A stretch of 64,000 bases of DNA from the NCBI GenBank assembly GCA_944381185.1, contig CALWKE010000003.1, forward strand, positions 1-64,000. The letters run 5' to 3'. The notes below the pieces were generated by a model. The model saw only the letters and a program-made list of their open reading frames with translations, was not told where the DNA came from and made no database searches. The position numbers were made by a program, and so were the translations under genes. This document shows positions 17,434 through 25,303 of this stretch, piece after piece (the first letter of the stretch is position 1; each line of letters begins with the position of its first letter). The stretch comes from an uncultured Clostridia bacterium (GTDB lineage: Bacteria > Bacillota > Clostridia > Christensenellales > UBA1242).

Positions 17434-17652
17434 TTGAGTAAAGATGATGTTATTGAAACAGAGGGTGTTGTTGTTGAGGCTATGCCGGGGGCAACATTCA
17501 AGGTAAAGATTGCAGGTGGTCATATAGTGACCGCATATTTATCAGGCAAACTCTGGAAAAATTTTATTCGTGTTTATGAGGGCGACACAGTAAAACTTGA
17601 AATAAGCCCTTACGATTTAACTCGTGGCAGAATTATTTGGCGTAGTAAATAA
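17434..17652 (+). CDS. infA: Translation initiation factor IF-1 (TTG start)
   Basis: IF-1 occupies the ribosomal A site during initiation. It is 72 residues, with SKDDVIETEGVVVEAMPG, HIVTAYLSGKLWKNFIRVYEGD and DLTRGRIIWRSK, an OB fold with no gaps. The start codon is TTG, preceded by TTTGGAGG with 9-nt spacing; no ATG would restore the conserved N-terminus. This weak start may limit expression. Confidence 0.95.
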   Translation: MSKDDVIETEGVVVEAMPGATFKVKIAGGHIVTAYLSGKLWKNFIRVYEGDTVKLEISPYDLTRGRIIWRSK

Positions 17653-17670
17653 ATTCGAGGAGAAAAAACA

Positions 17671-17787
17671 ATGAAAGTTAGACCTAGTGTAAAACCAATG
17701 TGTGATGGTTGTAAAGTTATTAAGAGAAACGGTAAAGTTAGAGTCATTTGTAGTAAAAATCCTAAACATAAACAAGTTCAGGGTTAG
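17671..17787 (+). CDS. rpmJ: 50S ribosomal protein L36
   Basis: L36 (bL36), 38 residues. It reads [19 protein letters not shown] onward, with the C+ form zinc ligands C11, C14, C27 and H33 (or H32). A CGAGGAG site precedes the ATG, 18 nt after infA. This is the zinc-binding form. Confidence 0.95.
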   Translation: MKVRPSVKPMCDGCKVIKRNGKVRVICSKNPKHKQVQG

Positions 17788-17984
17788 TTTTCTCTTTGGT
17801 TTTGTTTATGGAAGATGGCATTTAGGGCAACAAGGTCATTCCACTTGCTAAATTTCATCTTTCATATACAAAACTAAACATATTCACTTAAATTGCGGCT
17901 TAAGAGTAATCTTAATTTTAAGTGAAAACATAAAATCAATTATTAATAAAAATTAAGTAATTAAAAATATCTGTGGAGGATAAA
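17788..17984 (+). promoter_or_regulatory. Structured leader between rpmJ and rpsM
   Basis: The only large gap inside this part of the cluster. A long hairpin spans 17811-17863: GAAGATG...ATTTAG pairs with CTAAAT...CATCTTTC, with an inner CAAG/CTTG stem. A second perfect stem, TTCACTTAAA / TTTAAGTGAA, spans 17883-17926. The position matches that of the S4-binding alpha-operon leader of E. coli, but the fold is not the same by eye. A regulatory role is inferred. Confidence 0.5.
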
Positions 17985-18377
17985 ATGGCACGTATTGGTG
18001 GTGTAGATTTACCAAATGAAAAGAGAGTTGAAATTGGTCTTACATATATTTATGGAATTGGCAGAGTTACCGCTAACAAAGTTTTAGAGGCAACAGGCAT
18101 CAATCCAGACACAAGAGTTAAAGATTTAACCGAAGAACAAATTGGTAAAATCCGTGAATATATGGACAAGCATTTAACAACTGAAGGTGAACTTCGAAGA
18201 GTTGTTAACATGAACATTAAAGCTCTTGAAGAAATTAAAAGTTATAGAGGCATAAGGCATAAAAATGGTCTTCCAGTTCGTGGGCAAAACACAAAATCTA
18301 ATGCTCGAACAAGAAAGGGACCAAAGAAAATTGCTAGCAAAGCAAAAAAGCAAATGCCAGCAAAAGGTAAGAAATAG
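17985..18377 (+). CDS. rpsM: 30S ribosomal protein S13
   Basis: S13 (uS13) of the 30S head contacts the P-site tRNA and bridge B1. It is 130 residues, slightly longer than usual at the basic C-terminus. It has [26 protein letters not shown] and [22 protein letters not shown] segments. The ATG at 17985 follows GTGGAGG and yields the conserved MARI start. Confidence 0.96.
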   Translation: MARIGGVDLPNEKRVEIGLTYIYGIGRVTANKVLEATGINPDTRVKDLTEEQIGKIREYMDKHLTTEGELRRVVNMNIKALEEIKSYRGIRHKNGLPVRGQNTKSNARTRKGPKKIASKAKKQMPAKGKK

Positions 18378-18398
18378 TTTTAAGGAAGGAAAATAGAT

Positions 18399-18800
18399 AT
18401 GGCAGAAAAGAAAGGTAAAAAGACTGCAACAAAAAAGAGAAAGATTACAACTCAAGTTGATAAAGGTAGAGTTTATATTCAATCTTCTTTCAACAATACT
18501 ATTGTAACTGTTACTGATGCTGCAGGTAATGCACTTGCTGCTTGTTCAGCTGGTGCTCTTGGCTATAAAGGTAGCAAAAAAAGCACACCTTTCGCAGCTG
18601 GTCAAGCTGCTGAAAAGGCTGCTAAAATTGCAAAAGACTACGGTCTTAAATCAGTCGAAGTTTATGTTAAAGGACCGGGAAATGGTAGAGAGTCTGCTGT
18701 AAGAAGTCTTGCAGCTGCTGACCTTGAAGTAACAATGATCAGAGATGTTTCACCAATTCCACACAATGGTTGTCGTCCACCTAAACCAAGAAGAGTATAA
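18399..18800 (+). CDS. rpsK: 30S ribosomal protein S11
   Basis: S11 (uS11) of the 30S platform. It is 133 residues, normal length, with a basic N-terminus, [16 protein letters not shown] [32 protein letters not shown] and the C-terminal [18 protein letters not shown]. It has an AAGGAAGG site. Confidence 0.97.
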   Translation: MAEKKGKKTATKKRKITTQVDKGRVYIQSSFNNTIVTVTDAAGNALAACSAGALGYKGSKKSTPFAAGQAAEKAAKIAKDYGLKSVEVYVKGPGNGRESAVRSLAAADLEVTMIRDVSPIPHNGCRPPKPRRV

Positions 18801-18814
18801 CGAAGGAGAGAATA

Positions 18815-19435
18815 ATGGCAAAGTATATAGATGCAGATTGCAGATTATGCAGACGCGAGGGCACAAAGCTTTTCTTAAAAGGCGAAAGATGCACCTCTAA
18901 AAAATGTGCAATGGAAAAGAGAACAGGCGTTCCTGGTATGCACCCAACAACCAGAAAAAAACCAAGCGAATATTTGGTTCAGCTTCGTGAAAAACAAAAA
19001 GTTAAAAGAGCTTATGGCTTGCTTGAAAAACAGTTTAGAGGTTACTATGAAAAAGCAACCAGAATGAAGGGTAAAACTGGTGAAACAATGTTAAGTTTGC
19101 TTGAAAGAAGACTTGACAATGTTGTTTACAGACTTGGACTTGGTGCAAGCCGTGCACAAGCAAGGCAAATTGTTAATCACACACACATTTTAGTTAATGG
19201 CAAAACTGTTAACATTCCATCATATCAAGTTAAAGTTGGAGATGTTATTTCTGTTAAAGAAAAGAGTGCAAAAAGTGAACTTTTTGCAGCAGTTAAAGAT
19301 GCAAAGGTTATCGTTCCAAAGTGGCTTGAATTTGATTCAGCAAAACTTACAGGAAAGGTTGTTGCACTTCCAACAAGAGAAGATATCGACCTTACTATTG
19401 CAGAACATCTTATTATCGAACTTTACTCTAAATAA
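18815..19435 (+). CDS. rpsD: 30S ribosomal protein S4
   Basis: S4 (uS4) starts 30S assembly and often represses its own operon. It is 206 residues. The N-terminus has a cysteine cluster (C9, C12, then C26 and C31) typical of the zinc-binding form. The S4 RNA-binding domain follows ([21 protein letters not shown] with HILVNGK). It has an AAGGAGAG site. Confidence 0.97.
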   Translation: MAKYIDADCRLCRREGTKLFLKGERCTSKKCAMEKRTGVPGMHPTTRKKPSEYLVQLREKQKVKRAYGLLEKQFRGYYEKATRMKGKTGETMLSLLERRLDNVVYRLGLGASRAQARQIVNHTHILVNGKTVNIPSYQVKVGDVISVKEKSAKSELFAAVKDAKVIVPKWLEFDSAKLTGKVVALPTREDIDLTIAEHLIIELYSK

Positions 19436-19456
19436 AATTTAAATTGGGGGAATATT

Positions 19457-20410
19457 ATGTTAGAAATTGAAAAGCCAAGGATTGAATGTGTTGAGGAGAA
19501 GGGTGGTTCTTACGCAAGGTTTATTGTTGAGCCACTTGAAAGAGGTTTTGGTGTAACAATTGGTAATGCACTAAGACGAATTCTTTTGTCAAGCCTTCCT
19601 GGGTCAGCTGTTACTAATATCAAAATAGCTGGTGTTGATCACGAATTTATGGCACTTAAAGGTGCAAAAGAAGATGTTACTGAAGTTGTTTTAAATATGA
19701 AAGGGCTTGCGGTAAAAATCGATTCTGATGATAAAAACTTCAAAAAAACTTTAAAACTCAAAGCAAAAGGTCCTTGTGTTGTGACTGCTGCTAACATTGA
19801 AGAAGATGATGAAGTTCACATCATGAACAAAAATATGTATATCTGCTCGCTTGAAGATGATGGCGAACTTGATATGGATATTTTAGTTGGTCAAGGAAGA
19901 GGATATATTCCTGCTGATAAAAACAAAGATATAAGCCTTCCAATTGGCTATATCGCTATCGACAGCATCTACACACCAGTTCGTCGTGCAAGTTATGTTG
20001 TTGAAAATACTCGTGTTGGTCAAAATACCGACTACGACAAACTTATTCTTGAAGTAACAACAAATGGAACAGTTTCAGCAAAAGAAGTTGTTAGTTTGTC
20101 TGCAAAACTTATGAATGAGTATAATGATTTGTTTATTGAACTTGTTGAAAATATGGCAAACACAACAATGCTTGTTAGCCGTGAAGAAGACAAAGTTCAC
20201 AAACTTTTGGTTATGAGCGTTGAAGATATGGATTTATCAGTTCGCTCATATAACTGCTTAAAGAGAGCTGGCATCAACACTGTTGAAGACTTGATTAAAA
20301 AGACAGAAGATGACATGCTTAAAGTTAAGAATCTTGGAAGAAAATCACTTGATGAAGTTATTCATAAACTTGAAGGTCTGGGCCTTAGCCTTAAGACTAA
20401 TGAAGATTAA
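19457..20410 (+). CDS. rpoA: DNA-directed RNA polymerase subunit alpha
   Basis: Alpha subunit of RNA polymerase, 317 residues. The N-terminal dimerisation domain (about 1-230) has FIVEPLERGFGVTIGNALRRILLSS. The C-terminal DNA- and activator-binding domain (about 250-315) has LSVRSYNCLKRAGINTVEDL and LGRKSLDEV. A GGGGGAA site precedes the ATG. Confidence 0.98.
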   Translation: MLEIEKPRIECVEEKGGSYARFIVEPLERGFGVTIGNALRRILLSSLPGSAVTNIKIAGVDHEFMALKGAKEDVTEVVLNMKGLAVKIDSDDKNFKKTLKLKAKGPCVVTAANIEEDDEVHIMNKNMYICSLEDDGELDMDILVGQGRGYIPADKNKDISLPIGYIAIDSIYTPVRRASYVVENTRVGQNTDYDKLILEVTTNGTVSAKEVVSLSAKLMNEYNDLFIELVENMANTTMLVSREEDKVHKLLVMSVEDMDLSVRSYNCLKRAGINTVEDLIKKTEDDMLKVKNLGRKSLDEVIHKLEGLGLSLKTNED

Positions 20411-20421
20411 GGAGAAATAAT

Positions 20422-20931
20422 ATGGACACAAGAAAATTAGGTAAACCTACTGACCAAAGACTTGCAATGATTAGAAATCTTGCAACAGATATTTTGTGGT
20501 ATGGCCATATTGAAACAACTTTCGACAGAGCTAAGGCTGCTGCTAGAGTTGTTGAAAAAATTATCACTCTTGCAGTTAATTCTTATGAAGATGTTGTTAC
20601 AAGTGAAAAAACAACTGTTGATTCTAATGGAAAAGAGAAAAAAGTCACCATTTCAAAAGATGGTGCTAAAAAACTCAATGCAAGAAGAAAAATTATTGCA
20701 CTTGTAACCGACAGGCAAGAGCAAAGAAAGAAAGGCGAAAAACTTGTTGATTTTGAAGCAAGAACTCAAGGCATTGAAATGCCTTTAGTTGAAAAGATTT
20801 TTGATGACCTTGCACCAAAATATGCTGAAAGAAGCAAAGATAAAGGTCAAAAAGGTGGCTACACCAGAGTTATCAAAACATCTATCCGTCGTGGTGATAA
20901 TGCTCAAATGGCAATTGTTGAATTAATATAA
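20422..20931 (+). CDS. rplQ: 50S ribosomal protein L17, with internal insertion
   Basis: L17 (bL17) at the tunnel exit. The family is usually 115-130 residues; this has 169. It opens RKLGKPTDQRLAMIRNLATDILWYG and ends with GGYTRVIKTSIRRGDNAQMAIVELI. The extra length is an insertion at about residues 54-85, a charged Lys/Thr/Ser/Asp-rich stretch. It is the last gene of the cluster; the usual ecfA-ecfT-truA genes do not follow. Confidence 0.95.
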   Translation: MDTRKLGKPTDQRLAMIRNLATDILWYGHIETTFDRAKAAARVVEKIITLAVNSYEDVVTSEKTTVDSNGKEKKVTISKDGAKKLNARRKIIALVTDRQEQRKKGEKLVDFEARTQGIEMPLVEKIFDDLAPKYAERSKDKGQKGGYTRVIKTSIRRGDNAQMAIVELI

Positions 20932-20937
20932 TAAAAA

Positions 20938-20970
20938 ATAAAAATCACTGATAATTCGGTGATTTTTTTA
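20938..20970 (+). terminator. Intrinsic terminator of the ribosomal cluster
   Basis: An AAAATCAC / GTGATTTT hairpin plus T7, 10 nt after rplQ. Confidence 0.88.
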
Positions 20971-20987
20971 TTTGCTGATTTTCTGTT

Positions 20988-21016
20988 TTGAATGTTGCAT
21001 AGATTTGTGATATATT
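20988..21016 (+). promoter_or_regulatory. Promoter of the pyrophosphatase-like gene
   Basis: TTGAAT at 20988-20993 and TATATT at 21011-21016 with 17-bp spacing. Confidence 0.5.
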
Positions 21017-21039
21017 AGACCCATGAAAAGGAGTAGATT

Positions 21040-21387
21040 ATGATTGAAAATCAAGATTTTTGGAATATGCTTGATAAAATTGTTGCAGAGTCAGAAATTG
21101 AAATTGACCGTCCAAAGGGTTCACATCATCCAAAGTATCCTAATACCATTTATGAAGTTGACTATGGCTATCTTAAAAACACTTCGTCAATGGATGGCGA
21201 TGGCATTGATGTTTGGGTTGGAAGTGAAAAAGATAAAAAAATAACTGCAATAATCTGCATTATTGACTATTTAAAGCGTGATTCAGAAATCAAAATACTT
21301 ATTGGTTGCAATGATGAAGAAATGCAAAAAGTTTATAAATTTCATAATCGAACTGAATTTATGAAAGGAATTTTAGTAAAAAGGTAA
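21040..21387 (+). CDS. Inorganic pyrophosphatase-like protein (short)
   Basis: 115-residue protein resembling the core of family I pyrophosphatases: EIDRPKGSHHPKYP, YEVDYGYLKNTSSMDGDGIDVWVG. The last segment aligns with the metal-binding DxDGDxxD region. It lacks most of the C-terminal half of a full enzyme (about 175 residues), so hydrolysis of PPi is uncertain; such short homologues are often annotated simply as pyrophosphatase. It ends 13 nt before the ABC exporter gene, and may be co-transcribed with it. Confidence 0.7.
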   Translation: MIENQDFWNMLDKIVAESEIEIDRPKGSHHPKYPNTIYEVDYGYLKNTSSMDGDGIDVWVGSEKDKKITAIICIIDYLKRDSEIKILIGCNDEEMQKVYKFHNRTEFMKGILVKR

Positions 21388-21400
21388 TGGGTAATAAAAT

Positions 21401-24082
21401 ATGTTAAGTGTTAAAAATTTAGTTAAAATTTATCAACAAGGCAAAGATAAAAAGAATAAGGTTGTTGCTTTGAATAATGTTTCAATTGATTTTCCTGAAA
21501 AGGGTCTTGTGTTTTTGCTTGGTAAAAGTGGGAGTGGAAAATCTACACTTTTAAATGCAATTGGTGGACTTGATAGTTTTGATAGTGGTGAAATTATAAT
21601 TAAAGGTAAGTCAAGTAAAGATTTTTCACAAAGCGATTTTGATAGTTATCGAAACACCTTTATTGGTTTCATTTTTCAAGAATATAACATCTTGGAAAAT
21701 TTCACTGTGCAAAAAAACCTTGCACTTGCACTTGAACTTCAGGGCAAAAAGGTGAGCAAAGAAGAAATCAACAAACTTCTTGAACAAGTTGATATGATTG
21801 ACTACGCAAAAAGAAAGCCAAATCAACTCTCGGGTGGTCAAAAGCAAAGAGTTGCAATTGCAAGAGCTCTTATAAAGAACCCTGAAATAATTATGGCTGA
21901 TGAGCCAACTGGTGCACTTGACAGCAACACTGGAAAACAGGTTATGGAAACCCTTAAAGAACTTTCAAAAGAAAAACTCATCATCGTTGTTTCACATGAC
22001 CGTGATTTTGCCGAAACTTATGGTGACCGAATTATTGAACTGAAAGACGGAAAAATCATTAGTGACACAACCAAAAAAGAAGTTCAGGCAACAAAAACAA
22101 CATCAGGTTTAAGTGTTGTTGATGATAAATATATTCATATCAAAAAAGGTCAAAAATTAACAAACGAAGATTTTGAAATAATCAAAAAACAAATTGAAGA
22201 TAATTTGAGTGATAGCGACACAATTATTTCTCTTGATGAAGAAGCTAATAAGGCCGTTAAAAAAGTTGAAAGCATAACAGATGACGGCAACCAAGAAGCA
22301 TTTTTGAAAACGGAACCTGATGATATTGAAAAATTAGAGTATAATGGTAAAAATTTAAAGTTAATCAAATCAAGATTAAAATTTTCAGACTCGTTTAAAA
22401 TGGGTGCAAGTTCACTCAAAAACAAAGTCGGAAAGTTATTCTTCACTATTTTACTTTCCTTTTTTGCATTCACTGTTTTTGGAATCGTTGATGCCTTTTC
22501 TTGCTGGAATAGGGCAGATTCGGTTTATGAAACTATGCAAAAATCAGGAAACACAAATATTGCATTTATAAAAGAAAAAAATGTTGGCACATATTCAAAC
22601 AGCAGAGTTATAACAAATGCTGATATAAATTTAATTAATGAAGAATTTCCTGAATATATGATTAAGCCAGTTGCAGGAGCAACAAATTATTTGTCTAACA
22701 ATATTTATATTGATAATTATGGTTCAATTTCAACAAATAATCCACTTTATACACCTGCTATTTCAGGCTATGTTTATTTTACTGAAGAAGATATCAACAG
22801 TTTTGGGTTTAATTTAGAAGGTAGACTTCCAACAAATGAAAATGAAATTGCAATTTCAAAACATATTTTTGAGTCAATTAAAAAGTGTAAAGAAGAAATA
22901 ACTTCATGGCAAGGACTTCGAATTAATACAGGAAAATTTGATGACTATAAAACAGTTGTTGGGATTATTGATGACCATACCAATTTAAGCAAATATACTA
23001 ATATGACTGAAAATGAACTTATGAATAATTCATACAACATTCAACAATTTATGAATTATAATTTCACAAATCTTGCCTATGTTTCAGAATCTGTGTTTAA
23101 TGAAATTAGCAGTGAAGGAATAAACGCATATTATTACTTAACTGTTGGTGAAACAAATTTAGGTTATCAATTCAATAAAGATGAAATAAGAACAAATGAA
23201 GATGTATACGAAGAATATGGTTATGATGGCAGTTATTATAATTCCTATGCTGAATTTTTAGGTTTGTCATATTATAAAGATGGTGTAATTAACCCAGACG
23301 GCACATTAAATTTAGGTAAAAATGAAATAATTGTTTCAGAATATGTTTTGAATAATATTTTAGATTATGAGAGCAAACTTCAAGAGGGCTTAACAATAAC
23401 GGTTTCTTTTGATTATGAAGGAACGGAAAAGGTTGCAGAATTTACTGTTGTTGGAATCATGAATAGATACCCTTATTTGTGTTCACAAGACACTTTTAAT
23501 TCTTCAGTGGCTCCACTATTTTCAGGTTATGAATTTGCCGTTACTACTTTAACAGGAACTGATAGTGACAGAGAGTTTGTTAGATTTTTAGAAAATTATA
23601 ATGATGAAAATATCAGATACACAATTCAAAGTGATGCAACCAGCACACTTAATATGTTTGAGTCAATGTTGAGCAGTGTTACTTCAGTATTTTTGTATGT
23701 AGCAATTGCATTTGCAGTTTTTGCATCACTTCTTCTTATGAACTTCATTTCAACTAGCATTTCATACAAAAAGAGAGAAATTGGTGTTCTTCGTGCACTT
23801 GGTGCAAGGGGTTCAGATGTGTTTGGAATATTCTTCAATGAAAGCATGGTTATTGCACTAATCAACTTTGCACTTGCTGCCATTGCAACATTTGTTGGTT
23901 GCACTTTGATTAATTCATCAATAATTGCTGAACTTGGCATAAGCATTTATTTTCTCAATTTCAGCGTAAGACAATTACTTTTAATCTTTGCAATAAGCAT
24001 TGGAACAGCTTTCATTTCAAGTTTGCTTCCAGTTATTAAAATTTCAAGAAAGAAACCTATTGATGCGATCAATAACAGATAA
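21401..24082 (+). CDS. MacB/FtsX-type ABC transporter, ATPase fused to permease
   Basis: An 893-residue fused protein in the cytoplasmic membrane. Residues 1-225 form an ABC ATPase: P-loop GKSGSGKST at 41-49, signature LSGGQKQR, Walker B IIMADEPTGALDS. A charged linker leads to a first membrane helix near 345-366, a large extracytoplasmic domain (about 370-760) and three further helices (about 765-885) of the FtsX type. This topology fits type VII transporters that handle antimicrobial peptides, lipoproteins or envelope signals. No two-component system lies nearby, so the substrate is unknown. Confidence 0.88.
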   Translation: MLSVKNLVKIYQQGKDKKNKVVALNNVSIDFPEKGLVFLLGKSGSGKSTLLNAIGGLDSFDSGEIIIKGKSSKDFSQSDFDSYRNTFIGFIFQEYNILENFTVQKNLALALELQGKKVSKEEINKLLEQVDMIDYAKRKPNQLSGGQKQRVAIARALIKNPEIIMADEPTGALDSNTGKQVMETLKELSKEKLIIVVSHDRDFAETYGDRIIELKDGKIISDTTKKEVQATKTTSGLSVVDDKYIHIKKGQKLTNEDFEIIKKQIEDNLSDSDTIISLDEEANKAVKKVESITDDGNQEAFLKTEPDDIEKLEYNGKNLKLIKSRLKFSDSFKMGASSLKNKVGKLFFTILLSFFAFTVFGIVDAFSCWNRADSVYETMQKSGNTNIAFIKEKNVGTYSNSRVITNADINLINEEFPEYMIKPVAGATNYLSNNIYIDNYGSISTNNPLYTPAISGYVYFTEEDINSFGFNLEGRLPTNENEIAISKHIFESIKKCKEEITSWQGLRINTGKFDDYKTVVGIIDDHTNLSKYTNMTENELMNNSYNIQQFMNYNFTNLAYVSESVFNEISSEGINAYYYLTVGETNLGYQFNKDEIRTNEDVYEEYGYDGSYYNSYAEFLGLSYYKDGVINPDGTLNLGKNEIIVSEYVLNNILDYESKLQEGLTITVSFDYEGTEKVAEFTVVGIMNRYPYLCSQDTFNSSVAPLFSGYEFAVTTLTGTDSDREFVRFLENYNDENIRYTIQSDATSTLNMFESMLSSVTSVFLYVAIAFAVFASLLLMNFISTSISYKKREIGVLRALGARGSDVFGIFFNESMVIALINFALAAIATFVGCTLINSSIIAELGISIYFLNFSVRQLLLIFAISIGTAFISSLLPVIKISRKKPIDAINNR

Positions 24083-24117
24083 CAAAAAAGGGCATTCAAT
24101 TTGAATGTCTTTTTTTA
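24083..24117 (+). terminator. Intrinsic terminator
   Basis: A GGCATTCAA / TTGAATGTC hairpin with T7. Its stem is nearly the same as that at 25257-25290. Confidence 0.87.
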
Positions 24118-24182
24118 TTAGTTTTACAAACTATAATTTGTATGGTATTATATAAAATATAAAGCTATAGGAGAAAAATAGC

Positions 24183-24971
24183 ATGGAAGCAGTTTTAAAT
24201 CCGAAATTAACTAAAGTTACAGGTATTATTCCAGTTTCTTTAACTAGATCTGAATTAAATGAAGTAAGGCAAGAAAAAAATGACGATGCAGTTTGGTTAA
24301 AAATTCGATCAAAGTTAATTAATAATATGTTTAAAGAATTAGGAATAAACGAAGAGCAATTTAAAGTGTGGGAAACTTTGCTTGAAAAAAATCCAGAAGG
24401 CAAGGCGATGACCCCTGCGGAAATCATTAAACAAACACAAGAAATTTTGAATCAAGCTAAAACAACGGTAAAAGCTGGGGATAGAGATGTACGAAATAAT
24501 GTAATTGGGCTTGGAATGGCAATTCTTGCAGCAGTGGTTGCACCAGTTGGAATCATAACGTCTTTATCTGCTTATGTGATTGGAAAGATGGCATTTACCA
24601 CTTTTATGATGGTAAAAAGACGAGTGAAAAACAGAAAAAACGATATTGCCGATGCCGAACAAAAAGAAGGCGAACTTATTGAAATGTTAAAAGATTTTGT
24701 TCCAAGAGTTCAATCATTTATAAATGCAATAGAACAAGGCAAACCAGAATTTTTAGAAAAGAAAAAGACATTAAAACCAAAAGAGTTTAAAGTGTATCTT
24801 GTTACATTTATAGAACGAAAAATGAAAGAGTGTGGTCTTGCAGGTTTAGAAGTAAATAAATCTAGCATTGTAGAAAAGTATAATAAAGAAACTGGTGCAA
24901 ACGAAGAGGAACAAGATAAAAAACAAGTTAAAAAGAACATAGAAAATGATGAAAATCAATTGGGGAAATAG
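24183..24971 (+). CDS. Hypothetical protein with central hydrophobic segment
   Basis: Unrecognised 262-residue protein. Residues 1-100 are hydrophilic and helical. Residues about 105-140 are hydrophobic and could form one hairpin or two membrane helices. A basic RRVKNRK stretch follows, then a long charged helical C-terminal half ending in a polar NQLGK tail. No catalytic motif was seen. An AGGAG site precedes the ATG. It lies 18 nt before the next small gene, probably in one transcript. Confidence 0.6.
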   Translation: MEAVLNPKLTKVTGIIPVSLTRSELNEVRQEKNDDAVWLKIRSKLINNMFKELGINEEQFKVWETLLEKNPEGKAMTPAEIIKQTQEILNQAKTTVKAGDRDVRNNVIGLGMAILAAVVAPVGIITSLSAYVIGKMAFTTFMMVKRRVKNRKNDIADAEQKEGELIEMLKDFVPRVQSFINAIEQGKPEFLEKKKTLKPKEFKVYLVTFIERKMKECGLAGLEVNKSSIVEKYNKETGANEEEQDKKQVKKNIENDENQLGK

Positions 24972-24989
24972 TAAAACAAAGGAGTGTTT

Positions 24990-25259
24990 ATGAATTTTAT
25001 CGCAAAGGAAAATGAATTATTAACTCTTGATGATGAAAAGGCATATATGGTTTTAAAATGTATTGAATTTGAAAATGAAAATTATTATGTTCTTGACCAA
25101 ATATATGACACCATTGAAGATATAAAAAATATTAAAAAACCTTTTGTTTTAGCAAAACAAATTATCAAGGGTGAAGATATGTATCTTGAAATAGTTGGGA
25201 ATAAAAAATTACAAGAAAAAATAATAAAAATGTTGGATACAAATGAAGTAGAATATTAA
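24990..25259 (+). CDS. Small DUF1292-like acidic protein
   Basis: 89-residue protein. The order is a short strand LLTLDDEKAYMVLKCIEFENENYYVL, then PFVLAKQI and EDMYLEIV, then a helix KLQEKIIKML. This pattern resembles the DUF1292 proteins of Firmicutes, whose function is unknown. The ATG at 24990 follows AAAGGAG; an in-frame GTG six bases earlier lies inside the ribosome binding site. It ends just before a bidirectional terminator shared with mgtE. Confidence 0.55.
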   Translation: MNFIAKENELLTLDDEKAYMVLKCIEFENENYYVLDQIYDTIEDIKNIKKPFVLAKQIIKGEDMYLEIVGNKKLQEKIIKMLDTNEVEY

Positions 25260-25290
25260 AAAGGGCATTCAAATTGAATGCCCTTTTTTA
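25257..25290. terminator. Bidirectional intrinsic terminator
   Basis: A perfect AAAAAGGGCATTCAA / TTGAATGCCCTTTTT inverted repeat. It lies between the converging ends of the DUF1292-like gene and mgtE. Confidence 0.9.
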
Positions 25291-25303
25291 ATTAAAGTTT
25301 ATT

